DNA from: Cyanobacteria bacterium MH1_Bin12
Lineage (GTDB): Bacteria; Cyanobacteriota; Cyanobacteriia; Cyanobacteriales; Cyanobacteriaceae
Direction of reading: 5' to 3'
Assembly: GCA_011088145.1 (NCBI GenBank)
Contig: JAALKG010000008.1
Location: 1-37,940 of the forward strand
Length of the DNA: 37,940 nt
The notes beneath the pieces were generated by a model. The model made no database searches. It saw nothing but the letters and a program-made list of their open reading frames with translations, and had not been told where the DNA came from. The stretch's first letter is position 1, and every line of letters starts with the position of its first letter. Below, piece after piece: positions 8,370 to 18,221 of this stretch. The position numbers and the translations under genes were made by a program.

Positions 8370-9497
8370 ATGAAATTATTTAAGTCTGAGGACAACTCGC
8401 AACTAAGTTTAGGTACAAGATTATTTTTATCTCATTTAGCTGTAATGGTAGTAGGTTTGAGTACCTTTGTCTGTATTGCCAAATTTTCTTCTCCTCAATT
8501 TTTTGTAGTACGGTTGGAACAATTAGAAAGAAAGGGTTTTATAACTTTTAGATCAGCCAAAACATATTTAATTGATGGCTTTGAAACAGCATGGAATCGC
8601 AGTACCTTGTGGTCATTAATTGTCGGTGGTAGTACCGCAGGATTTTTAAGTTATTATCTGAGCCAAAGAATTATGAAACCCCTACGGAAAATGAAGGAAA
8701 TTACTCAACATTTTACCGCAGGAGATTGGCAAGAAAGAATGCCCAAAAGTGAAATACCTGAGTTAAATCAATTAAGTGTTAGTTTTAATCGCATGGCAAG
8801 TGGTTTGGAAGATGTGGAGTCAAGGCGAAGGGATTTGGTAAGCGATTTAACTCATGAGTTGCGTACTCCTTTGACGGTAGTTCGTGGTTATTTGGAAGAG
8901 TTAGCCGTAGGAGAAATGGAAGGTAGTCCTCAATTATATTTGAGTTTGGTGGGAGAAACCAGAAGACTTGAACGCTTAACTCATGATTTACAGGAATTAT
9001 CTAAAGCTGAAGCTGGTTATTTGTTTCTGGATTTAAAATCTTTGGATTTATTGCCTTTATTACATTCTTTAGTTGAACGTTTTAGTGATCAACTGTTAGA
9101 AGATGGTCCTATTTTAAAATTAGATATTCCTGCTACTTTACCTTTAGTTATGGCTGATCGCGATCGCACTCAACAAATTTTAGTAAATTTATTAGGTAAT
9201 GCAATTCGCTATACCCAGACAGGTTCAATTATAGTCAAGGCAGAAAATAAATCTATGTGTTTATGGTTATCAATAATCGATACTGGTAGTGGCATTATCG
9301 AGGAAGATTTACCTCACGTCTTTGAAAGATTTTGGCGTGCCGATCGATCTCGTTCGAGTTATTCTGGGGGTAGTGGTATTGGTTTAGCGATCGCCAAAAA
9401 ACTAGTAGAATTACAGGGTGGAGAGATAAAAGTTACTAGTAAATTAAATGAAGGTACAACTTTTTCTTTTTGTCTTCCCCTCGCTTCCAAAAAGTAA
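8370..9497 (+). CDS. membrane sensor histidine kinase (HAMP-HisKA-HATPase)
   Basis: This 375-residue orphan sensor kinase has a first hydrophobic helix at residues about 18-37 and a second at about 80-97, enclosing a short extracytoplasmic loop of about 40 residues. HAMP follows (about 98-150, IMKPLRKMKEI...). The H-box is DLTHELRTPLTVVRG with the phosphorylated His at 162; the N-box is NLLGNAIRYT, and the G boxes are DTGSGI and GGSGIGLAI. It should phosphorylate an unlinked response regulator. Only 12 bases separate it from fetB, so the two may be co-transcribed. The signal sensed cannot be told. Confidence 0.9.
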   Translation: MKLFKSEDNSQLSLGTRLFLSHLAVMVVGLSTFVCIAKFSSPQFFVVRLEQLERKGFITFRSAKTYLIDGFETAWNRSTLWSLIVGGSTAGFLSYYLSQRIMKPLRKMKEITQHFTAGDWQERMPKSEIPELNQLSVSFNRMASGLEDVESRRRDLVSDLTHELRTPLTVVRGYLEELAVGEMEGSPQLYLSLVGETRRLERLTHDLQELSKAEAGYLFLDLKSLDLLPLLHSLVERFSDQLLEDGPILKLDIPATLPLVMADRDRTQQILVNLLGNAIRYTQTGSIIVKAENKSMCLWLSIIDTGSGIIEEDLPHVFERFWRADRSRSSYSGGSGIGLAIAKKLVELQGGEIKVTSKLNEGTTFSFCLPLASKK

Positions 9498-9509
9498 GTA
9501 ATAAAATTC

Positions 9510-10289
9510 ATGGAAATTATTGAATTAGACTGGATAGATTTGTTTTGGACATGGGGTTTGATTATCATTGCAATTGGCTTATCTCGTTGGCAAAAACTAG
9601 GGCTGGAAGGTCAATTTTTTCTGGCTGGTATTCGCTCTTTAATCCAGTTAATGGTGATTGGCTACATCTTGGAATTCATCTTTGCGGTTGATAATCCGAT
9701 TGCGGTTATATTAATAATATCAGTCATGATCTTCATTGCTGCGATCGTCGCCAGAAACAGAATCAGTAAAAAAATCAAGGGATTATTACAAATAGTCTGG
9801 ATGGCTTTGATTGTCAGTACTTCTTTTGTGGTCACTTATAGTATTGTGTTTATCATCCAGCCTGATAACTGGTACAATCCACAATATTTAATCCCTTTAG
9901 TGGGTATGGTATTAGGTAACACCCTTAGTGGTGCATCTCTTTCAGGTGAAAGATTAGCAACGATGATCAAAAATAATCGTCTGGAAATTGAAACTCATTT
10001 ATGTTTAGGGGCAACAGGTAAACAAGCTATTGCTCAATATCGCCGAGAAGCCATTAAAATAGGCTTAGTTCCGATTCTAAATACGATGATGGTAGTGGGA
10101 ATGGTAAGTCTTCCGGGAATGTTTACAGGACAGGTTTTAGCGGGCAATGAACCTTTGTCTGCAGCTTCTTATCAGATTTTAATTTTATTTATGATTGCTT
10201 TGGCAAATTTAATTACAACTTTGATTATTACTCAAGGGGTGTATCGTCAATTTTTCAATGACCAAGAACAGTTAATAATTAAAAGTTAA
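9510..10289 (+). CDS. fetB: FetB-family ABC transporter permease
   Basis: This 259-residue polytopic membrane protein is of the UPF0014/FetB family, with about seven hydrophobic segments. The signature GNTLSGASLSGERL and the loop EIETHLCLGATGKQAIAQYRREAIK (coupling to the ATPase) are clear. In E. coli FetAB exports iron and protects from peroxide. No fetA ATPase gene is adjacent here, so the partner must be encoded elsewhere. It sits 12 bases after a sensor kinase gene, which may control or be co-expressed with it. Confidence 0.85.
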   Translation: MEIIELDWIDLFWTWGLIIIAIGLSRWQKLGLEGQFFLAGIRSLIQLMVIGYILEFIFAVDNPIAVILIISVMIFIAAIVARNRISKKIKGLLQIVWMALIVSTSFVVTYSIVFIIQPDNWYNPQYLIPLVGMVLGNTLSGASLSGERLATMIKNNRLEIETHLCLGATGKQAIAQYRREAIKIGLVPILNTMMVVGMVSLPGMFTGQVLAGNEPLSAASYQILILFMIALANLITTLIITQGVYRQFFNDQEQLIIKS

Positions 10290-10415
10290 TATAGCAATTC
10301 TTGTATAAATGAGGTACAAACAGCTTGGATTAAATCCTCCAATTTTGGATACCTACAAATCCCAACCAAACCTCATAACGGTGAGAAACACTATGGTTAA
10401 ATCTTGATAACATTA

Positions 10416-11685
10416 TCAATTATTAATTATTCCCAATTTTTGTGGCAAATAATCTTTAATAGCTTCAACAGTAAGGGGTTTAGCAAACAGATAACCCTGA
10501 GCATATTGACAATCTAAGGCTTGCAATTGTTGGACTTGTGCGGCGGTTTCTACTCCTTCTGCGATCGCATCCATACCAAGATTATGAGCAAGACTAACAA
10601 TGGTTTTAACAATCTCAAAACTTTGTGTTTCAGAATTAATACCATTAATAAAAGAGCGATCTATTTTAAGATTATCAATAGGTAAATCACGTAAATAACT
10701 TAAACAAGAATAACCAGTACCAAAATCATCGATACTCAATTTTATTCGTCTTTTTCTAATGTCAGTTAGAATGTCGTTGGTACTTTTCTCCGAATTGATC
10801 AAAACTCGTTCCGTAATTTCTAATCTAATACAACTAGGGTTTAAGCCTGTTTGCAAAAGTAATTCGTCTAGTCTTTCAATAAATTTTGGTTGTTGTAGTT
10901 GCTGACTAGCAACATTAATATTCATTTTCAAATTACCTATTTTGGGATTGTCGGGATAATTTGGCGATGGCAATTAGTAATTGATCTCCAACTAAATGAC
11001 CTAAACTATCATTAACTATCTTAAAGCGATCGAGATCAATAAATAAAACAGCAAATAAATAATCTCCCTTGCGTTTAGTATGTTGAAGTAGAAAATCAAT
11101 TCTTTCCATCAACAAATTACGATTGGGCAAACCCGTCAAATTGTCGTGAAGTGAATCATGAAGTAATTGTTGTTGAATATTTTTACGTACATCTATTTCC
11201 CGTTTAAGTTCTTTGTTGATAGTTTCAAGTTGAATAGTACGTTCCTTCACTTTTTGTTCTAGTATTTCATTAAGTTGAGAAAGTTCTTTTTTAACTGACT
11301 GAAGGGCTAAATGATTTTTTACTCTTACTAAAACTTCTTCTATTTGAAAAGGTTTGGTAATGTAATCAACACCACCAATTTCAAAAGCTTTAACTTTATC
11401 TTTAATATCATCTAAAGCACTCAGAAAAATTATCGGAATATCTTTGGTATTTAAATCTTTTTTTAATTTTTGACAAACTTCGTAACCATTCATTATTGGC
11501 ATTTTAATATCTAATAAAATGAGATCAGGGGCAATCATTGTGACGGTCTTTAAAGCTGACATACCATTTTTAGCACAGTGAATTTTATAACCTGATTTGC
11601 TGAGAGTTTTAGATAAAATTCTTAAATTATCTGTGACATCATCAACCAGTAAAATTTTGTGAGTATTATTCGTATTTACATTCAT
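10416..11685 (-). pseudogene. response regulator-GGDEF-EAL gene with internal deletion
   Basis: The 5' frame (11685 to 10933) encodes a receiver domain (ILLVDDVTDNLRIL, phospho-acceptor in LLLDIKMPIMNGYE, TKPF) and a coiled coil. It then has only the start of a GGDEF domain (DNLTGLPNRNLLMERI ... LFIDLDRFKIVNDSLGH) before ending after QLLIAIAKLS. The second frame (10973 to 10416) starts within an EAL domain (MNINVASQQL, EITERVL, IDDFGTGYSCL, LKIDRSFI, AEGVETAAQ). Missing are the GGDEF active loop and the first 75 or so EAL residues, including the EAL motif; I estimate about 550-600 bases deleted out of frame. Neither cyclase nor phosphodiesterase activity is expected. The gene starts 20 bases after a hybrid-kinase remnant, its former partner. 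Confidence 0.8.
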
Positions 11686-11705
11686 AAATCATTAATAATT
11701 ACTAG

Positions 11706-11984
11706 TTATTGATTGTCAATTTTTCTGATTTCATTCACCGTTTTTTGAACCGAATCAACTATTTCTTCAAAGTCAAAATTATCAACTTTGGTCTGGAGTA
11801 ACTGACTTAAACTATTATATTCCTGAGGAATTTGTTTGAGTAATTCAACGATTGATTCTGCATCCAATTGTAAAGCAAGTTGCTCTAGCTTCGTCAACCA
11901 TTCATAAGGCATTGCTTGTAAATAAGCAGATTCTGATAAAAAATTAGATCTTGTGATATTTTGAACTAAGGAATGAGGATTTAA
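11706..11984 (-). pseudogene. C-terminal remnant of a hybrid sensor kinase
   Basis: From the stop at 11706 the frame stays open to 11984 (LNPHSLVQNI ... LQAMPYEWLTKLEQLALQLD ... LLKQIPQEYNSLSQLL), where it meets TAA. The pattern MPxEWLxKLxQxAxxxD...I..LI.QIP....L...L resembles the tail found after the receiver domain in many cyanobacterial hybrid histidine kinases. Everything upstream is gone, replaced by the transposase copy starting 14 bases away. It would have been in one operon with the response regulator gene that follows. Confidence 0.6.
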
Positions 11985-11997
11985 TTATTTAGCCAAC

Positions 11998-13225
11998 TTA
12001 GACAAGTTTTGGTCGGACTAAATAATTCCATTGAGGTAGATATTCATCAAAAACAAGATTGATTTTTTCTTTCCAGTCAGTGGCTACTTTTCTTCCTGTT
12101 TTATACACTTTATCAACTATTCGAGAAAAAACTTTTAATCCCGAACTTGTTTTTGCTTTTGCCATTAAGTTTTTCACTGTTTGATAACTATCAAAAATTA
12201 CCCCCGTACAAGCACGAGTAATATGGGGAAATAAGCGGTGTTCAATGGGATTATATTTTGAGGTGTAAGGAGGATAATGGGCTACTCTGATTTCGACTTT
12301 TAATTGACTCGATAGTTTGCTCAGTTCTTGTTTAAATAGGTGGGAACGAGAACTATTACTGCCTCCACCGTCACACAACAGTAAAATCGAATCAGCCAAC
12401 GGATAAAGTTTGCAACCGTAATTAATCCACCACTGACCAATACAATCACAGGCAAACTCACTCGTATCGTCAGAATTACCCAGATTCATGTATCCGAGAT
12501 TGTGTTTGAGATCATATAGACCATGAGGTATTACTTTCCCTGTTGCTAGAGAAGACCAATCATGGTCATAGACTTCTATTGGCTGTTGATTTCTGGTTTT
12601 TCCCTCTCGGTACAACTTTCCTAATTTTTCTTTTTTTTTGTGTCCATACTGATAATTGGATTTTGTTGGTTTTGATAAGATTTAATCAAACCATTAATTT
12701 TTTCAAATTGTTCATTTCGGTGAGGATTGTTACCTGTGGCTTTTGTCTTGACTGCTTTGCGGCGACAAAAATTATGATTTGATAATAATTGGTCGATGAC
12801 TGTAACACTAACTTTTATTTGTTCTTCTTCAAACAGTAAATCAGCTATTTGTTGACGAGTCAAATCAAATGTGTCCATCTAATTGATTCATTCATCGGTG
12901 AACCAGCTATGTGTCTATCGATAACTCTTAAAAATGCTTCATTAATGCCATCAATTGTTTCGATGGACTTTTTTCTTCCTGCTCCCTTGTTTCTAATACG
13001 TTGTTCATTGATCAAATCAAGGGATTCAAGCTCAATTAACCCTTTGTTTACGGTTTCTCGTCGACATCCTAATAATCGGGCAATATAACTAATACCCCCA
13101 TACCCCAATTTTTCTGCTTCCAATGCCGCATAACGCCTTCGTTGTTTTTCTGATAGAGTGTGATAGTATCTAATCATTTTTTCCTCTATTTTGAGATCAT
13201 AAGGTTTTATTGGCTTCATAATCAT
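11998..13225 (-). mobile_element. ISAzo13-family transposase, broken into three frames
   Basis: Three successive minus-strand frames add up to one ISAzo13-type DDE transposase. They are 13225-12860 (SEKQRRRYAALEAEKLGYGG, RLLGCRRETV), 12878-12621 (LTRQQIADLL, FCRRKAVKT, NPIISMDTKKK) and 12615-11998 (EVYDHDW, GKVIPHGLYDLKHN, TSEFACDCIGQWW, LLLCDGGGSN, HYPPYTSKYNPIEHRLFPH, WNYLVRP). The first break is a 5-bp tandem duplication (TCAAA TCAAA, 12860-12869). The second is at a T9 run (12631-12639), where one more base, or a -1 slip at A-AAA-AAG, would restore the frame. Element ends are not sharply defined. It truncates a hybrid-kinase gene on its left. Confidence 0.85.
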
Positions 13226-13251
13226 TAACTTTCGAGCAACATCATATTAGT

Positions 13252-13281
13252 TAGTTTTTTTGCCACTAGTTTTTTTGCCAC
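13252..13281. repeat. two perfect 15-bp direct repeats
   Basis: TAGTTTTTTTGCCAC occurs twice in tandem (13252-13266, 13267-13281), just upstream of the transposase 5' end. It may belong to the right terminus of the ISAzo13-type element, perhaps a transposase binding site. I could not find a convincing inverted partner at the left end near 11985. Confidence 0.6.
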
Positions 13282-13415
13282 TATACTATAGTGCCTTTTT
13301 ATCAATTTGACTATTTTATTTAATTCTCATTCCTTATAGTCATCTTTGCCTTTTGTTAACCCATAAGCTTGAACAAAAAGATTAAGAAAGTAATTAAGGC
13401 AATCGGAGATGATTT

Positions 13416-14339
13416 TTAGTCACAGATACAAGGTGGGTTTTTTTGTCCAGAATCGAAAAATGATCTAATAAAACATTTTTTGATCACTTTTTTGACATCT
13501 GTGACTGTATTTTTAACTTCTTCTGCTAAATCTTCGGCAAAATCATCTATTTTATTTCGTTCTTGAAATGCTAATTTGTTTAAGTCTTTTTCCCATAGTT
13601 TCACAATATCAGGATGAGGATTTTCGATGATTTCTTCTTTTTCTACTATCCTCTTTTCTAAGCTACCATCACTGTTAATAAGTAATTCACCTGTAATTAT
13701 TTTTGTTATTAAATCAGCAGATGATAATCCTATTTCTAAAGATTTATTTTCAATTTCTTTGATTACTTGAATTGGTAATTTTATTGTACCTTTTTTTCTA
13801 ATTTGATCACCAAATACAATTCTTTCAATTCGATTGGCTGTGATTTGATGAGGTTTATATTTATTTAATACAGCTTGCCATTTTTTAATTAATTCTTCTG
13901 AATTTAATTTGATTAAAATCCTAGCTTGAGTTTCATTTTGGGGAATAATATTAAAGCCATATTTAACTAGCTTAATTGCAACTTGTGCTGATTGTATTAC
14001 TTGATTTGCTCTCCAGACTCTGTAATATATTTCTTTCTCACAATAGCTTTTAAAGTTTTGATGTTTTTTTTTATATAGTTTATAATATTTTGCTTGATAC
14101 AGTAAAATACCAAGTTTGATATAGTTTAAACGGGAATATTTAATATTTTCAGTAATTGGATCTAGCTGTTGATATTTTCCTTCTTCTATACAATCATAAC
14201 ATTCTTCTAAAATTGATTTGTATGGTTCATCAATACTTTCCCAAAATAGTTCATTTTTATTTTCTTCTCCATTAGTATAAAGAAGAGCGATCGCAGAATT
14301 GTGATTAATATTAATCACATTATTTGTCTTTTTAATCAT
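13416..14339 (-). CDS. hypothetical protein, possibly plasmid/phage-type DNA-binding
   Basis: This 307-residue, Lys/Ile/Asn-rich protein is not securely recognised. The middle part resembles a pattern I know from cyanobacterial plasmid and phage proteins: FKSYCEKEIYYRVWRANQVI (about 97-116), then NETQARILIKLNSEELIKKW (about 135-154), equivalent to the 'GxxxxRANQLI ... NExQARxL' element of some ParB-like or KfrA-like proteins. A ribbon-helix-helix-like segment (KGTIKLPIQVIKEIENKSLEIGLSSADLI) follows, then an amphipathic acidic/basic tail. It lies beside the degenerate IS and has no functional neighbours. DNA binding is inference. Confidence 0.6.
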   Translation of the reverse strand: MIKKTNNVININHNSAIALLYTNGEENKNELFWESIDEPYKSILEECYDCIEEGKYQQLDPITENIKYSRLNYIKLGILLYQAKYYKLYKKKHQNFKSYCEKEIYYRVWRANQVIQSAQVAIKLVKYGFNIIPQNETQARILIKLNSEELIKKWQAVLNKYKPHQITANRIERIVFGDQIRKKGTIKLPIQVIKEIENKSLEIGLSSADLITKIITGELLINSDGSLEKRIVEKEEIIENPHPDIVKLWEKDLNKLAFQERNKIDDFAEDLAEEVKNTVTDVKKVIKKCFIRSFFDSGQKNPPCICD

Positions 14340-14616
14340 CTCATTTGTGTTAGCTCATTTTTTATACTTTCCCCTAGGGTTTTTTATTATACATCTTTTG
14401 TTTCAATTATTTCTACTATTTTAAAAAACCTTTTTTGAGTACATTTTTTCTTCCCCTATATCTGGTGTATCTAAATTTTAAGCACGCTAAAGAATTATAT
14501 TTTAAATATTAAATAACATATATAATCTCTTATTAAGACATAATAAATAAAAATATTATCTAATAGTTAAAATGTCACATTAATTGTTATAGAAATAGTT
14601 TAGTAGAGAATTTAAA

Positions 14617-15967
<1,351 letters not shown>

Positions 15968-16074
15968 TTGAAAATTGTCCACGAAGAGTAATGGTGTTTT
16001 CTTGATGAATGAAAAGTTTTGTATCCTCATTTGGGATAAATTTATCAGTAATCAAAAAAGTTTATTCGGTAACA

Positions 16075-16704
16075 TCAGTTACTAATATATTCGATAATTT
16101 GTTGATGTATTTCTTCCTTATTTTTTGTGGCATCAACTTTCAAATAAGGATGTTGATATTCGTCAATTATTTTGAGAAAATTATTTCTAACTTTGACTAA
16201 CTTTTCTTTTGTTTCATATATTTCTTTAATAGATCTATCTTTAATTCTTTCTAAGGCAATATCTACAGGAAGATCAAAATAAATTAAAAAATCTGGTGGT
16301 GGAAACTGTCGATTTAATAAACTGACAAATTCATATTCTGATTCATTTTTAGCATTATAAGCTAAAGACGAAAAATAATATCTTGTGGTAATAACATGAG
16401 TATCATTATTAATGAATTTTTGTACTCCATCAAGATCATTATAAAGATGATAATGACGATCTGCGGCAAATAAATAAGCCATTTGTTGATCAAATAAATC
16501 TTGATTTGCAAAGTTATTTTGATTACCTAATAACTCTCTTAATAATTTTCCAATTTTACCTGAAGTTGGTTCTGGACTAAGTATCGCATTTTGTTCATTC
16601 TTGATAAAGTATTGACAAAGCAAATCTGCTTGAGTGGAAGAACCTGAACCATCTATTCCTTCAAATACAATAAAAAACTTTTTTTTTTCTATATTACTAA
16701 TCAT
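16075..16704 (-). CDS. tmk: thymidylate kinase-like protein with altered P-loop
   Basis: The protein resembles dTMP kinase, which converts dTMP to dTDP. It has FIVFEGIDGSGSSTQ at the N-terminus, EPTSGKIGKLLRELL, LFAADRHYHL, TRYYFSSLAYN and YFDLPVDIALERI. In the P-loop the usual Lys (GxGKS/T) is Ser (GSGSST), and the normal DR before Y is TR. Either this is a divergent clade or its activity is changed. I chose the Met at 16704, one base after the upstream stop at 16706; the longer frame from 16746 would overlap the oxidoreductase gene. The tight junction implies one operon with that gene. Confidence 0.75.
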   Translation of the reverse strand: MISNIEKKKFFIVFEGIDGSGSSTQADLLCQYFIKNEQNAILSPEPTSGKIGKLLRELLGNQNNFANQDLFDQQMAYLFAADRHYHLYNDLDGVQKFINNDTHVITTRYYFSSLAYNAKNESEYEFVSLLNRQFPPPDFLIYFDLPVDIALERIKDRSIKEIYETKEKLVKVRNNFLKIIDEYQHPYLKVDATKNKEEIHQQIIEYISN

Positions 16705-16705
16705 A

Positions 16706-18043
16706 TTATATTTTATCATTTTTCCATATAAAAAAAGTTTCGGCAACAGACATCATCATACTATTAATTAGTTTATTTTTTTCTTGCCATATTTGCTTTA
16801 TTTCTTTAATTAATTTGTAACTACTAGATTTTATAAAATTAAGTTTAAACAAATACTTTAAAGGTTGATTATTTTGGATCATTAAACTAATAGCTGTAAA
16901 AATTTCTTCTGCTATACCCAATGAATGAAAACCAATAATATAATTATTTCGATCGAGAATTATTTTTAAATAATAAATATCATTATGATCATAATCGAAT
17001 AACAGCGATCGTCGCAAGGGAAATAAACTAATAATCTTAATGGTATTTCCCCATAATAATCTCGCTTGTTTTTCGGTATAACCAATACGACAAATGCGAG
17101 GACTAGTATTTAAACAGTAAGGTATTTTACTATAGTCAATATTTGTCCAAGGTATAAATAAAGCATTTTTAACTGCTATTTGAGCTTCATGTTTACTAAT
17201 ATTATCAATATGATAACCCCCTAAGATATCACCACAAGCATAAAATTGAGGATTGTCAGTTTGTAGTTTAGAGTTGACTTCTATTCCTTGAGAATTAATT
17301 TTAATTCCTAATTTACTTAATCCTAAATAATCATTTATTTGATAACTATTAACATCTGTAACTATTAATCTATCACATTTTTTTTTGATTAAGCTAATAT
17401 TATTTTTATCTAAATTTTGACTAAGATAAATTTTAATCCCCTGAGCTTCTAAATATAATTGCAATTGCCATGAAATATCTTCATCTTCATGGGGCATTAA
17501 ATATTTATTAGATGAAAATAAACTAATATTTTTATCTAGTTGTTTTAAGCTATATGCTAAATAGATAGCAGTAATATCATTGCCAATAATTCCGATATTG
17601 TTAGGTAATTTTTCCCATTTATCATCAATAATTAATTGATCGATCGTCATATAATCAAAACTATTATCATCTTGAAAAATATTTGTTTTATCAAAACTTA
17701 ATAAGTACTTAGGTGCAATTAAAGTATCATTATCAGTTTTTATTTTTACTTTTTTCTGATTAATAAAATTAATATTAGCAGTGATTATATCTACTCCCAT
17801 TTTCTCTAATTGAGGAATTTTTTCTGACTTTCAGAAAAATTGTTGTTCTTCAATAAATTCTTGATACTTAATCAAATAATTCCTTTCCAGATAAATATTT
17901 TTATAACTATTAATAACTGATGATAAATAATTTTGTTTCGAGCTAATTAATCCCACTTTTGCACCTAAAGACGTAGCATACTCAGCAGTTAAAAAACTTT
18001 GATTAGAATTTCCAATAATGATTAAATCATATACTTGATCCAT
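16706..18043 (-). pseudogene. FAD/NAD(P) disulfide-oxidoreductase-like protein, split by an in-frame TGA
   Basis: Two segments in the same frame (18043-17831 and 17830-16706) are separated only by TGA at 17831-17833. Read through, they give about 445 residues: FAD-binding YDLIIIGNSNQSFLTAEYA, mid-domain ANINFINQKKVKI, NAD-binding NIGIIGNDITAIYLAYSL, YACGDILGGYH (FAD pyrophosphate contact), and a C-terminal dimerisation domain with RIGYTEKQAR. This is the SthA/mercuric reductase/lipoamide dehydrogenase fold, but the CxxxxC redox motif after the first FAD strand is absent (GLISSKQNYLSSVIN instead). The stop may be a mutation of TGG or a sequencing error. It overlaps the tmk region by position only. 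Confidence 0.7.
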
Positions 18044-18134
18044 TATTTTTAGTAATTATATGTATATATAAAAAGTTAGAAAAGAGTGGAAATAATGGGA
18101 TTATATTTATTAGTATATAGCATTTGAGCAAAGC

Positions 18135-18156
18135 AAATAGGGATACAAGCTTCTTC
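18135..18156 (+). repeat. dispersed 22-bp repeat, copy 1
   Basis: AAATAGGGATACAAGCTTCTTC matches the reverse complement of 28677-28698 with three mismatches. A weaker relative (AATAGGGATATAAGGCTC) begins at 4644. All lie between genes. Confidence 0.4.
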
Positions 18157-18221
18157 GAAAATAAAGCATGGTTACGTCTTTACACTGCACAGATAATTCT
18201 CAATTCTAATTTTTGATGCAA

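Noticed and set aside
12621-12640. Programmed -1 frameshift as proof of an active transposase
   Set aside because: The heptamer is suitable, but the 5-bp duplication at 12860 already breaks the same gene, so activity is not expected.
13252-13281. Start of a CRISPR array
   Set aside because: The two 15-bp units are directly adjacent without spacers.
16009-16200. 63-codon plus-strand ORF at the adhC/tmk junction
   Set aside because: It overlaps the conserved end of tmk on the other strand and is a shadow frame.
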